Positions 8,976-17,438 of a stretch of DNA of 64,000 nt are shown piece by piece. The stretch lies in assembly GCF_001422985.1 (NCBI RefSeq), contig NZ_LMNL01000001.1, positions 310,720 to 374,719 of the forward strand. The letters are read 5' to 3'. The translations under genes were made by a program, and so were the position numbers. The first letter of the stretch is position 1. Each line of letters opens with the position of its first letter. The notes beneath the pieces are model-generated. The model was not told where the DNA came from and did not search any database. It worked only from the letters and a program-made list of their open reading frames with translations. This DNA comes from Methylobacterium sp. Leaf117. GTDB taxonomy: Bacteria; Pseudomonadota; Alphaproteobacteria; Rhizobiales; Beijerinckiaceae.

Positions 8976-9698
8976 ATGACTGCACATCTCACCCGCCGTG
9001 GCCTTCTCGGCTGCGGCTGCGCTCTCGGGGCCGCGTGCTTTGCCGCGACGGCGCTGCCGAATCTCAGTCTCGCGGCGGTCCCGTCCTCGAAGAAGACGAC
9101 CCTGACCGCCGATCAGGCGCTGGAGGCCCTGAAGGAGGGCAACCGGCTCTACCAGACCGACAGTCCGGTCCGGTCGGTGCAGGGCCGCGAGCGCCGGATC
9201 GAGATCGCTCTGGGTCAGACGCCGTTCGTGGTGCTGGTGAGCTGCTCCGATTCGCGCGTCTCGCCCGAGATCCTGTTCGGGCGCGGCCTCGGCGAGCTGT
9301 TCATCGTGCGCAATGCCGGCAACTGCGTCGACACCGCGGCCCTCGGCTCGATCGAGTACGGCGTCTCGCAACTCGGCGTGCCGCTGGTGCTGGTGATGGG
9401 CCACAGCCGCTGCGGCGCCGTCGAGGCCGCCATCGACGTCGTCAAGAACAACACCGTCTTCCCGGGCTCCATCGGCCGGATGATCGAGCCGATCGTGCCG
9501 GCGGTGCTGTCGCAGCGCGACGTGCCGGGCGATTTCACCGAGAACTGCGTGCGGGCCAACGTCAACCGGGTGGTGGAGCGCCTGCGCAGCGCCTCCGAGC
9601 CGTCGCTGCTCGATCCGCTGAGGGCCGGCAAGCTGCGCATCGTCGGGGCGTCCTACAGCCTCGATTCCGGCACGGTCGACTTCTTCAACCAGGGCTGA
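8976..9698 (+). CDS. Beta-class carbonic anhydrase with Tat-type signal peptide
   Basis: 240 aa. Interconverts CO2 and bicarbonate using zinc. The zinc site is clear: CSDSR (Cys90, Asp92, Arg94) and GHSRCGAVEAA (His143, Cys146). The N-terminus LTRRGLLGCGCALGAACFA has a twin-arginine followed by a hydrophobic stretch and small residues near position 33, so export by Tat is likely; most beta carbonic anhydrases are cytoplasmic. ATG 8976 was chosen because it begins directly ahead of the signal. It stands alone, 280 bp before fabD, and has no neighbouring sulfate or bicarbonate transporter. Confidence 0.92.
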   Translation: MTAHLTRRGLLGCGCALGAACFAATALPNLSLAAVPSSKKTTLTADQALEALKEGNRLYQTDSPVRSVQGRERRIEIALGQTPFVVLVSCSDSRVSPEILFGRGLGELFIVRNAGNCVDTAALGSIEYGVSQLGVPLVLVMGHSRCGAVEAAIDVVKNNTVFPGSIGRMIEPIVPAVLSQRDVPGDFTENCVRANVNRVVERLRSASEPSLLDPLRAGKLRIVGASYSLDSGTVDFFNQG

Positions 9699-9817
9699 CA
9701 CCCGCCCGCCTCGCTGCGGCGCCATGTTGACACAGGTGGCGGGCGGTGCGACTGCGCCGCCCTTCCGGTTTGGGCTATCCGGGCCGGGCAATCCCGGCCC
9801 GACGACGAGGAGATCAC

Positions 9818-10759
9818 ATGGCGCGCGCTTGCATCTTCCCCGGCCAGGGCAGTCAGGCCGTCGGCATGGGGCGAGCGCTGGCCGAGCACTTCCACCAGGC
9901 CCGCGACGTGTTCGCGGAGGTCGACGAAGCCCTGAACCAGCCGCTCTCGCGCCTGATGTTCGAGGGGCCGATGGAGGACCTCACCCTCACGGCCAATGCC
10001 CAGCCGGCCCTGATGGCCGCCAGCTTGGCGACGCTGCGCGTGCTGGAGGCCGAGCGCGGCCTGGACCTGAAGCGCGACGTCGCCTGCGTCGCCGGGCATT
10101 CGCTGGGCGAATACACGGCCCTGTGCGCTGCGGGTACCTTCTCCATCGCCGACGCCGCCCGGCTGCTGCGCATCCGCGGCACCGCCATGCAGGGCGCCGT
10201 GGCTCCGGGAGAGGGCGCCATGGCGGCGCTGATCGGCGCCGATGCCGACATCGCCCAGGCGATCGCCGCCGAGGCGGCCGAGGGCGCGGTCTGCGAGGTC
10301 GCCAACGACAATGGCGGTGGCCAGGTGGTGCTCTCCGGCGCGAAGGCGGCGGTCGAGCGGGCCGTCGCCCTAGCGCAGGCGCGCGGGATCAAGCGCGCGG
10401 TCATGCTCAACGTCTCGGCCCCGTTCCACTGCTCGCTGATGGCCCCCGCCGCCGAGGCCATGCGGCAGGCGTTGGCCGAGGTCGCGATGCACAGCCCGGT
10501 GGTGCCGGTCTACGCCAACGTGCGGGCCGCCCCCCTGTCCGATCCGGCCGCGATCCGCGAGGCCCTGGTGGCCCAGGTCACCGGCACCGTGCGCTGGCGC
10601 GAATGCGTCGCCGCGATGGCGGCCGCCGGCATCGACCAGTTCAGCGAGATCGGCACCGGCAAGGTGCTCACCGGCCTCGTCAAGCGCATCGCCCCCGGCG
10701 CCGTCGCGGGCGCGGTCGGCACGCCCGACGACATCGCTGCCTTTCCCGCCTTCGGCTGA
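9818..10759 (+). CDS. fabD: Malonyl-CoA:acyl carrier protein transacylase
   Basis: 313 aa. Transfers malonyl from CoA to ACP for fatty acid elongation. Motifs: FPGQGSQ at 7-13, the nucleophile Ser95 in GHSLGEY, and His204 in APFHCSLM. The start ATG 9818 follows GACGAGGAG at good distance, so the upstream in-frame extension is not used. It heads the cluster fabD-fabG-acpP-fabF; fabG begins 16 bp after the stop, implying one transcript. Confidence 0.97.
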   Translation: MARACIFPGQGSQAVGMGRALAEHFHQARDVFAEVDEALNQPLSRLMFEGPMEDLTLTANAQPALMAASLATLRVLEAERGLDLKRDVACVAGHSLGEYTALCAAGTFSIADAARLLRIRGTAMQGAVAPGEGAMAALIGADADIAQAIAAEAAEGAVCEVANDNGGGQVVLSGAKAAVERAVALAQARGIKRAVMLNVSAPFHCSLMAPAAEAMRQALAEVAMHSPVVPVYANVRAAPLSDPAAIREALVAQVTGTVRWRECVAAMAAAGIDQFSEIGTGKVLTGLVKRIAPGAVAGAVGTPDDIAAFPAFG

Positions 10760-10775
10760 ACCTCGAGGAACGCCC

Positions 10776-11516
10776 ATGTTCGACCTGACCGGCCGCAAGG
10801 CCCTCGTCACCGGCGCCACCGGCGGCCTCGGCGGCGCCATCGCGCGGGGCCTGCACGCGCAGGGCGCCACGCTCGCCATTTCGGGCACCCGCCAGCCGGC
10901 CCTGGAAGCCTTCGCGGCCGAACTCGGGGGCGAGCGCGTCCACCTCGTGCCGTGCGATCTCTCCGACAAGGCCTCGGTCGAGGCGTTGATCCCGGCTGCC
11001 GAAGCGGCCCTCGGCGGCCTCGACATCCTGGTCAACAACGCCGGCATCACCCGCGACAACCTCGTGCTCCGCATGAAGGACGACGAGTGGGATGCGGTCA
11101 TCGCCGTCAACCTGTCGGCGGCGTTCCGGCTGTCGCGGGCGGCGGTGAAGGGCATGATGAAGCGCCGCCACGGCCGCATCGTGAACATCGGCTCGGTGGT
11201 GGGCGCCACCGGCAATCCGGGGCAGGTCAACTACGCCGCCGCCAAGGCCGGCCTCGTCGGCATGACCAAGGCGCTGGCCGCCGAGGTCGCCACCCGCAAC
11301 CTGACGGTCAACTGCATCGCGCCGGGCTTCATCACCTCGCCGATGACCGACGCGCTGAACGACAAGCAGCGCGACGGCATCCTCACCCGCGTGCCCATGG
11401 GCCGCCTCGGCACCGGCACCGACATCGCCGCGGCCGCGATCTACCTCGCCTCCGACGAGGCCGCCTACGTCACCGGCCAGACGCTGCACGTGAACGGCGG
11501 CATGGCGATGTATTGA
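10776..11516 (+). CDS. fabG: 3-oxoacyl-ACP reductase
   Basis: 246 aa short-chain dehydrogenase. Reduces beta-ketoacyl-ACP with NADPH in the elongation cycle. Cofactor-binding TGATGGLGG at 12-20, NNAG at 87-90, catalytic Asn112, Ser140, Tyr153 and Lys157 (NYAAAKAG) are all present. Length equals the family norm. Tightly follows fabD with a GAGGAA ribosome site. Confidence 0.96.
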   Translation: MFDLTGRKALVTGATGGLGGAIARGLHAQGATLAISGTRQPALEAFAAELGGERVHLVPCDLSDKASVEALIPAAEAALGGLDILVNNAGITRDNLVLRMKDDEWDAVIAVNLSAAFRLSRAAVKGMMKRRHGRIVNIGSVVGATGNPGQVNYAAAKAGLVGMTKALAAEVATRNLTVNCIAPGFITSPMTDALNDKQRDGILTRVPMGRLGTGTDIAAAAIYLASDEAAYVTGQTLHVNGGMAMY

Positions 11517-11535
11517 TGCCGGGCGCCTCTCTCCT

Positions 11536-11601
11536 CTCCTCCCCCTTGTGGCGGGCAGCGGCGCCGCCCCACCCCTGGCCCCTCCGCACAAGGGGGAGGA
11601 G
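11536..11601. repeat. Perfect 15-bp inverted repeat after fabG
   Basis: CTCCTCCCCCTTGTG (11536-11550) and its exact reverse complement (11587-11601) enclose a 36-base GC-rich loop, 20 bp after the fabG stop. A shorter relative of the same sequence occurs at 16498-16518. It could act as a terminator-like or mRNA-stabilising hairpin, or be a dispersed repeat; there is no T-run. Confidence 0.7.
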
Positions 11602-11981
11602 CCCGGTTTTTGCTGCACCGCACAGGGGATAATTTTGGGGACCGGCTCGAAAAGGCCACACCGATGAACGGGTTGTGAACCGCCCCTCGCCAGCGTCGGA
11701 ACCCTGTGTTAACACCCCGGCTGCCGTGCGAGGGGGGTGCCGATTCAGCGTGTTGCGGAGGTTGGAAAATCACGGGTCACCGACTGGACAAGTCCGGTGA
11801 CTTGACCGAAACGCGCGATCGATCACACCGGCCGCTCCATCCGACAGTCAGTCCCGGGACGGGACGGCGGCCACGGCACCTTCAAAAACAAGACCTCCCA
11901 GAACAAGACCTCCACCAGCAAGACTCTTCACACAAAGATCCTTGCACCATCACGACCTTGAAGAGCTAAGGACCAAGACCG
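11602..11981. other. acpP leader region with short direct repeats
   Basis: 380 bp with no gene. The last 100 bp before acpP is an A/C-rich, probably unstructured leader containing AACAAGACCTCC twice (11887-11898 and 11902-11913) and a partial third copy at about 11918. This is the likely 5' untranslated region of acpP, whose product is made in very large amounts; a promoter must lie upstream but I could not place it with confidence. Confidence 0.4.
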
Positions 11982-12218
11982 ATGAGCGATATCGCTGAGC
12001 GCGTGAAGAAGATCGTTGTCGAGCACCTCGGCGTGGAGCCGGAGAAGGTGGTCGAGGGCGCGAACTTCATCGATGATCTCGGCGCCGACAGCCTCGACAC
12101 CGTCGAGCTCGTGATGGCGTTCGAGGAAGAGTTCAACGTCGAGATCCCCGACGATGCCGCCGAGACCATCCAGACGGTCGGCGACGCGGTGAAGTTCCTC
12201 GAGAAGAACTCCGCTTAA
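11982..12218 (+). CDS. acpP: Acyl carrier protein
   Basis: 78 aa, acidic. Carries growing acyl chains on a phosphopantetheine arm. The attachment Ser37 lies in [12 protein letters not shown], an exact family signature; the protein begins [20 protein letters not shown] as in other alphaproteobacteria. Ribosome site AAGGA precedes the ATG. It is separated from fabG by 465 bp, suggesting its own promoter, and from fabF by 83 bp. Confidence 0.98.
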   Translation: MSDIAERVKKIVVEHLGVEPEKVVEGANFIDDLGADSLDTVELVMAFEEEFNVEIPDDAAETIQTVGDAVKFLEKNSA

Positions 12219-12301
12219 GGCCACGGATCGCGCGTGCGCGGGGCCGATCCGGGCCCCGCACGCCATTCGTTGTGATGACAGGACCGGTTCGGGATAGCGC
12301 G

Positions 12302-13564
12302 ATGCGTCGGGTAGTGGTGACGGGCTTGGGGATGGTGACGCCGCTGGCCAGCGGGGTCGAAGCCACCTGGAGCCGGTTGATCGCCGGCGAGTCGGCGGCC
12401 AAGGTCGTGACGGCGTTCCCCGTCGACGATCTGGCCTGCCGCATCGCCTGTTCCGTGCCCTTCGGCGACGGCACTGACGGCAGCTTCAATCCCGACGCCT
12501 TCATGGAGGCCAAGGAGCAGCGCAAGGTCGATCCGTTCATCGTCTACGCCATGGCGGCCGCCGGCGAGGCCCTGAACGATGCCGACTGGCACCCGACCAC
12601 CTACGAGGACCAGTGCGCCACCGGCGTCATGGTCGGCTCCGGCATCGGCGGCATCGGCGGCATCTACGACGCCTCGGTGACCCTGCACGACAAGGGCCCG
12701 CGCCGCATCTCGCCCTTCTTCATTCCCGGCCGCATCATCAATCTGGCCTCGGGCCAGATCTCGATCGCGCATGGCCTGAAAGGCCCCAACCACGCGGTGG
12801 TGACGGCCTGCTCCACCGGCGCCCACGCCATCGGCGACGCGGCCCGGCTGATCCAGTTCGGCGATGCCGACGTGATGGTGGCGGGCGGCGCCGAATCGCC
12901 GGTCAACCGCCTCGCGCTCGCGGGCTTCGCCGCCTGCCGCGCCCTCTCCACCGGCTTCAACGACGACCCGACCCGCGCCTCGCGCCCCTACGACAAGGAC
13001 CGCGACGGCTTCGTCATGGGCGAGGGCGCCGGTGTCGTCGTGCTCGAGGAATACGAGCACGCCAAGGCTCGCGGCGCCAAGATCTACGCCGAGGTGATCG
13101 GCTACGGCCTCACCGGCGACGCCTACCACATCACCTCGCCGGCCCCGGACGGCGACGGCGCCTTCCGCTGCATGAGCGCCGCCGTGAAGCGCGCCGGCAT
13201 CCAGGCCAGCGACCTCGACTACATCAACGCCCACGGCACCTCGACGCCCATGGGCGACGAGCTGGAGCTGAAGGCCGTGGAACGCCTGCTCGGCGACCAC
13301 GCCGCCCAGGCCTCGATGTCCTCGACCAAATCCTCGATCGGCCACCTCCTCGGCGCCGCCGGCTCCGTGGAAGCGATTTTTTCGATTTTGGCCATCCGCG
13401 ACGGCATCTTGCCCCCGACCCTCAACCTCGACAATCCCTCCGTCGAGACCGCCATCGACCTCGTGCCGCACGAGGCCAAGCGCAAGCGGGTGGATACGGT
13501 GCTGTCGAATTCGTTTGGGTTCGGTGGGACGAATGCGAGCTTGGTGATGCGGCGGTTGGATTAA
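12302..13564 (+). CDS. fabF: 3-oxoacyl-ACP synthase II
   Basis: 420 aa. Condenses malonyl-ACP with acyl-ACP. The thiolase-fold catalytic triad is visible: Cys170 in VVTACSTGAH, His311 in NAHGTSTPMGD and His348 in SSIGHLLGAAG. ATG 12302 (MRRVVVTGLGMVTPL) matches family starts; the in-frame ATG at 12272 adds an unconserved stretch. Follows acpP in the usual order. Confidence 0.97.
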   Translation: MRRVVVTGLGMVTPLASGVEATWSRLIAGESAAKVVTAFPVDDLACRIACSVPFGDGTDGSFNPDAFMEAKEQRKVDPFIVYAMAAAGEALNDADWHPTTYEDQCATGVMVGSGIGGIGGIYDASVTLHDKGPRRISPFFIPGRIINLASGQISIAHGLKGPNHAVVTACSTGAHAIGDAARLIQFGDADVMVAGGAESPVNRLALAGFAACRALSTGFNDDPTRASRPYDKDRDGFVMGEGAGVVVLEEYEHAKARGAKIYAEVIGYGLTGDAYHITSPAPDGDGAFRCMSAAVKRAGIQASDLDYINAHGTSTPMGDELELKAVERLLGDHAAQASMSSTKSSIGHLLGAAGSVEAIFSILAIRDGILPPTLNLDNPSVETAIDLVPHEAKRKRVDTVLSNSFGFGGTNASLVMRRLD

Positions 13565-13907
13565 TATCAAGGCAATCGTTCCAATCTTTGAGAGACATCT
13601 CTGCGATACGACGCGTCCGGACAACTAAGAACTTGAGCTGCTTTTTCTTCTACAAGGTTACTTAGAGTTCTATCTATAATTTGACTGTCATGGCTGCCGC
13701 GTGGGCGGACGGAAGAAGTCCGCCGTCGCGTGTTGCGAGCGAAGCACCACGTTAGGCAACTGACGCTATAGCCTCGATGACGGAATCTTGGCTGGCAAAT
13801 AAATATTCTGAGATACGTGTGAATCATCTGCCGCAATTCCTTGAATGGGACGACGGAAGGTCATCGCGTTTTACAGCCCTTGCGAAGCGGATTTGGAAGA
13901 CAGCCCC
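13565..13907. other. Intergenic region after fabF, no gene seen
   Basis: 343 bp. A 60-codon frame starting at 13777 runs into the palindromic repeat that follows and shows no family features. I see no terminator with a T-run. Confidence 0.4.
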
Positions 13908-14020
13908 GTCATTCCGGGGCGCCGAAGGCGAGCCCGGAATCCAGAGCCGCTTTCAGTAGAAAACCCCGCTGAACCTGTGTTTCTGGATCCCGGGTTCCGC
14001 TTACGCGGCCCCGGGATGAC
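13908..14020. repeat. Palindromic repeat element, copy 1
   Basis: 113-bp imperfect palindrome with 13-bp termini (GTCATTCCGGGGC and GCCCCGGGATGAC, one mismatch) and inner pairing GCCCGGAATCCAGA / TCTGGATCCCGGG. A second copy at 16317-16428 has the same ends and a divergent centre. The form is that of a small non-coding palindromic element dispersed in alphaproteobacterial intergenic regions; it encodes nothing. Confidence 0.8.
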
Positions 14021-14160
14021 CGCGTTCTTGGAAGCAACTGATGAGCCAGGCGCGACGGCGAATTCAATGTTCTCCTCAGGGCCAATACTCCGAGGTGTCT
14101 GTCGCACAACCGCTCTGGCGCAAGGGTCGAGCCCAGAACCAACAGGAAGCGCCGATTCCG

Positions 14161-14543
14161 CTATCGGTGAAGCGACAGGATCGTACTTTGGCCTAACATC
14201 GTCGGCGCCAGGAAAACCTTCTGTTTCGGTGCAAACATTTTCAGAACAAGCACCAGAAAAATGAAGATATAAAGCACAAATCGTATTCGTTTCTGGTAGA
14301 GCGTTATGAACCTCAAGATCGGCGACAGGATCGGAGAGGTGTCGGCATAGCTCGCAAGCTTTTTTATGTTGCTTATTAAGATATAAAGGAAGCTCGCGAA
14401 CCAAGCGATACCTCCGAAAGTCAGTCCAACCAACCAAAAGCCTCTTGTTTTTCGAGCTGATCGAAAGGTATCTTCATGAGAACAGACAAAATGATAAAGA
14501 ATGGGATTTGAAAAAACAGGGCAATAAGATTTCCGCGCCTCAT
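14161..14543 (-). pseudogene. AT-rich small membrane protein, apparently frameshifted
   Basis: Starts at ATG 14543 with GAGG 8 bp upstream and reads MRRGNLIALFFQIPFFIILS, one membrane segment, to a stop at 14421. The minus-one frame continues from about the five-A run (14448-14452 on the plus strand, T5) as a further membrane protein with two hydrophobic segments, ending at the TAG at 14161. Adding one A to that run would give a single 127-aa protein with three membrane segments. It could be a decayed gene, a sequencing error in a homopolymer, or two separate products. The N-terminus resembles that of the gene at 8449. Base composition is much more AT-rich than the neighbours. Family unknown. 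Confidence 0.45.
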
Positions 14544-14883
14544 GTGAAAATCCTCGATTCGGCGCATAACATAGCCTCGGAAAGAGGACTGAATAGAAGT
14601 CTTGCGGTCGTTCAAGACAAGTGAGTGTGCCTCTGGAGCCGCTACGGGTCGAGCGCCGAGATCCTTCCCCACGGAAAACGGTCGCCCTCCCGCACTCCGC
14701 CGACCAAGCGGCTCGCCCAGGCCGGATCGCTTCGCTGGGTCGGCGCATCCCCATTTCGCCACAAAACCCACGCAGTTCGCGCGCCAAAATGCCCGTCCCG
14801 TGCGCCAACCCACTCGACTCGGGCGCAGGGAATCCCCAAAAAATCCGGCGGCGGCCGGGGCGGGGACCTGAGGCCCGAACAGG
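14544..14883. other. Intergenic region before mltG
   Basis: 340 bp with normal high GC and no supported gene. Presumably contains promoters for mltG (+) and the divergent AT-rich gene (-); I could not place them. Confidence 0.4.
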
Positions 14884-16257
14884 ATGTCCATGTTCTTCCG
14901 CAAACGTCAGAATCCGGCGTCGACGCCGATCCCGTCCGACGAGCCAGCCCTGCCCAACCGTTTGTCGCCGCGCAGCCCGAGCGAGGCGATCAAGCCCACC
15001 GCCGCGCCGCCGCCGCCCGACCGTCCGGTCCGTGAGCGCGGCGGTCTGCTCGCCCGCATCTCCGGCCTGCTCACCGCCTCCGTGGTGCTGGCCATCGCGG
15101 TGATGATCGGCGTCACCCTGTTCGAGCGTCAGACCAAGGAGCCGGGGCCGCTGCCCGCCGACAAGGTGGTGGTCATCCCGCCGCGCAGCGGCACCTCCGA
15201 GATCGCCGAGGCACTGAGCCGCGAAGGCGTCATCACCCACACCGCCCTGTTCGAATGGGCCGCCCGCTTCTCCGGCAAGGCGCTCAAGGCCGGCGAGTAC
15301 ACCTTCAAGGCCCATGCCAGCATCGGCGAGGCCATCGACACCCTGTCCTCCGGCCGTCAGGTGCAGCACGCCATCACGTTCCCGGAGGGGCTGACCTCCG
15401 AGCAGATCGTGATGCGGCTCAACGACAACGACATCCTCACGGGCGACATCAACGAGATCCCGCCGGAAGGCTCGCTGCTGCCCGACACCTACAAGTTCGA
15501 GCGCGGCGCCACCCGCCAGCAGATCGTCAACCTGATGCGGACCAAGCAGCGCGAGGTGCTCAACCAGATCTGGCTGCGCCGCTCGGCCGAGATCCCGGTG
15601 AAGACCCCGGCCGAGATGGTGACCCTGGCCTCCATCGTGGAGAAGGAGACCGGCCGGGCCGACGAGCGGCCCCGCGTCGCCGGGGTGTTCGTCAACCGCC
15701 TCAACAAGCGCATGAAGCTGCAATCGGACCCCACCATCGTGTACGGGCTGGTGGGCGGGCGCGGCACCCTCGGGCGCGGCATCCAGCGCACGGAGATCGA
15801 GCGCGCCACGCCCTACAACACCTACGTGATCGAGGGCCTGCCCCCGGGACCCATCGCCAATCCCGGCCGCGCCGCCCTGGAAGCCGTGGCCAACCCCTCG
15901 CGCACAAAGGACCTGTTCTTCGTGGCCGACGGCACCGGCGGCCACGCCTTCGCCGAGACCCTCGAAGGCCATTCGCGCAACGTCGCCCGCTGGCGTCAGG
16001 TCGAGAAGGCGCGCCAGACCCCGACCCCGGACGCGGTGGTCGACAAGGCCGACCCGCCCGGCACCTCCGCCGCCACCATGCCCGGCGCCGCCTCGGCCTA
16101 CGCTCCCGACGGCACCAACATGGCGGCGACCCCGGAGCCTGGCAGCGTCCGCCCGCGGGCCTTCGACGCCTCCGAGGGTACCCGCCTCGACCCCCTGCGC
16201 AACAAGACCTTCGACCTGAACTCGCCCAAGACCGTGCCGGTGCTGAAGCAGCCGTAG
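14884..16257 (+). CDS. mltG: Endolytic murein transglycosylase MltG
   Basis: 457 aa. Cuts nascent glycan strands at the inner membrane and so sets glycan length. A Pro-rich cytoplasmic N-terminus (1-55) precedes one membrane segment (about 61-79), a LysM-like subdomain and the YceG domain. The catalytic Glu is about residue 253 in LASIVEKETG, followed by VAGVFVNRLNKRMKLQSDPT and the YNTY motif. A 90-residue Pro/Thr-rich C-terminal tail follows the conserved domain, longer than E. coli MltG (340 aa). It is placed after fabF as in other Rhizobiales and is bracketed by two copies of a palindromic repeat. Confidence 0.95.
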   Translation: MSMFFRKRQNPASTPIPSDEPALPNRLSPRSPSEAIKPTAAPPPPDRPVRERGGLLARISGLLTASVVLAIAVMIGVTLFERQTKEPGPLPADKVVVIPPRSGTSEIAEALSREGVITHTALFEWAARFSGKALKAGEYTFKAHASIGEAIDTLSSGRQVQHAITFPEGLTSEQIVMRLNDNDILTGDINEIPPEGSLLPDTYKFERGATRQQIVNLMRTKQREVLNQIWLRRSAEIPVKTPAEMVTLASIVEKETGRADERPRVAGVFVNRLNKRMKLQSDPTIVYGLVGGRGTLGRGIQRTEIERATPYNTYVIEGLPPGPIANPGRAALEAVANPSRTKDLFFVADGTGGHAFAETLEGHSRNVARWRQVEKARQTPTPDAVVDKADPPGTSAATMPGAASAYAPDGTNMAATPEPGSVRPRAFDASEGTRLDPLRNKTFDLNSPKTVPVLKQP

Positions 16258-16316
16258 GGGTTCGGTACGCTGCTCTTGAGTCTCTTTGCGAGCCAAATAA
16301 ATCGATGAACCACTCC

Positions 16317-16428
16317 GTCATTCCGGGGCGCCACAGGCGAGCCCGGAATCCAGAGCCGCCGACGGTGTAAAGTCTGGCACCCGTTGTGGTTCTGGATCCC
16401 GGGCTCCGCTGCGCGGCCCCGGGATGAC
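16317..16428. repeat. Palindromic repeat element, copy 2
   Basis: 112 bp with the same termini as copy 1 (GTCATTCCGGGGC at the left, CCCCGGGATGAC at the right) and the same inner arms (GCCCGGAATCCAGAGCCGC, TCTGGATCCCGGGCTCCGC); the roughly 30-bp centre differs. Located between mltG and yicC. Confidence 0.8.
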
Positions 16429-16497
16429 GGGGTGCCACCCCATGCGATGGCCCTCCCTCGGCACCCGCAGGGTCGCCCAACCACCCCCACCCTCGGT

Positions 16498-16518
16498 CCC
16501 TCCCCACAAGGGGGAGGG
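16498..16518. repeat. Short hairpin related to the 11536 inverted repeat
   Basis: CCCTCCCC, ACAA loop, GGGGGAGGG: a compact palindrome sharing CACAAGGGGGAGG with the repeat after fabG. It ends 29 bp before the yicC start codon, so it would lie in the yicC leader. Confidence 0.55.
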
Positions 16519-16547
16519 AAGGCGGTCGGTCCGACGCGGACACCACG

Positions 16548-17426
16548 ATGATCCTCTCCAGCATGACCGGTTTCGCCCGGGCCGCCGGCACCACCGGGCC
16601 GGTGCAATGGGCCTGGGAGGTCCGCAGCGTGAACGGGCGCGGCCTCGATGTGCGCCTGCGGGTGCCGAGCGGCTACGACGCGGTCGGGGAGGTCGCCCGC
16701 ACCGCCCTGCAGAAGACCCTGGCGCGCGGCCAGTGCCAGCTCAACCTGACGCTGACCCGCCCCGACGCCGCCCCGCGCGTGCGCGTCAACGAGGCCCTGC
16801 TGGGCCAGCTCGCCGCCGCCATCGCCCGCGTGCCGCGCCCCGAAGGGCTGGCCCCGGCCTCCCTCGACGGGCTGCTCGGCATCCGGGGCGTGATCGAATC
16901 TGACGAGGAGCCCGGCACCGACACCGACGCCCTGGCCCACGATCTCGCCGCCGGCGTGGTCCAACTGGTGGCCGACCTCGTCGAGGCCCGCCGGGCCGAG
17001 GGGCGGGCTTTGCGCGCCGTCATCGAGGGCCAGCTGTCCGAGATGGCCCGGCTCACCGCCACCGCCGAGGCCTGCCCGGCCCGCAAGCCGGAAGCCGTCA
17101 AGGCGCGCCTCGCCGCCACCGTGGCGACCCTGCTGGAGGCCGGCAGCCTCGATCCCGACCGCCTGCACCAGGAGGCGGTGCTGATCGCCGCCAAGGCCGA
17201 TGTCCGCGAAGAGCTCGACCGGCTCCAGGCCCATCTGGCCAGCGCGGCCGAACTCCTCGCCGCCGGCGGCGCCATCGGCCGCAAGCTCGATTTCCTGGCC
17301 CAGGAGCTAGGGCGCGAGTCCAATACCCTGTGCGCCAAGGCCAACGACGTCACCCTGTCGCGGATCGGACTCGACTTGAAGGCCGTGGTGGAGCAATTCC
17401 GGGAGCAGGTTCAGAACGTCGAGTAG
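16548..17426 (+). CDS. yicC: YicC-family endoribonuclease
   Basis: 292 aa, full family length. YicC proteins are cytoplasmic endoribonucleases with roles in RNA turnover and stationary phase. The N-terminal MILSSMTGFARA, the VNGRGLDVRLRVPSG block and the C-terminal GRKLDFLAQELGRESNT with KANDVTL are diagnostic. It lies 12 bp upstream of gmk, as in many bacteria, indicating co-transcription. Confidence 0.93.
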   Translation: MILSSMTGFARAAGTTGPVQWAWEVRSVNGRGLDVRLRVPSGYDAVGEVARTALQKTLARGQCQLNLTLTRPDAAPRVRVNEALLGQLAAAIARVPRPEGLAPASLDGLLGIRGVIESDEEPGTDTDALAHDLAAGVVQLVADLVEARRAEGRALRAVIEGQLSEMARLTATAEACPARKPEAVKARLAATVATLLEAGSLDPDRLHQEAVLIAAKADVREELDRLQAHLASAAELLAAGGAIGRKLDFLAQELGRESNTLCAKANDVTLSRIGLDLKAVVEQFREQVQNVE

Positions 17427-17438
17427 GTTGGTCCCGAA

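Noticed and set aside
13777..13959. 60-codon frame before the first palindromic element
   Set aside because: Its second half reads through the non-coding repeat, so the frame is unlikely to be a real gene.
14421..14903. 160-codon minus-strand frame as one gene
   Set aside because: Only its last 41 codons from ATG 14543 have a good ribosome site and protein-like sequence; the upstream part is a high-GC shadow.
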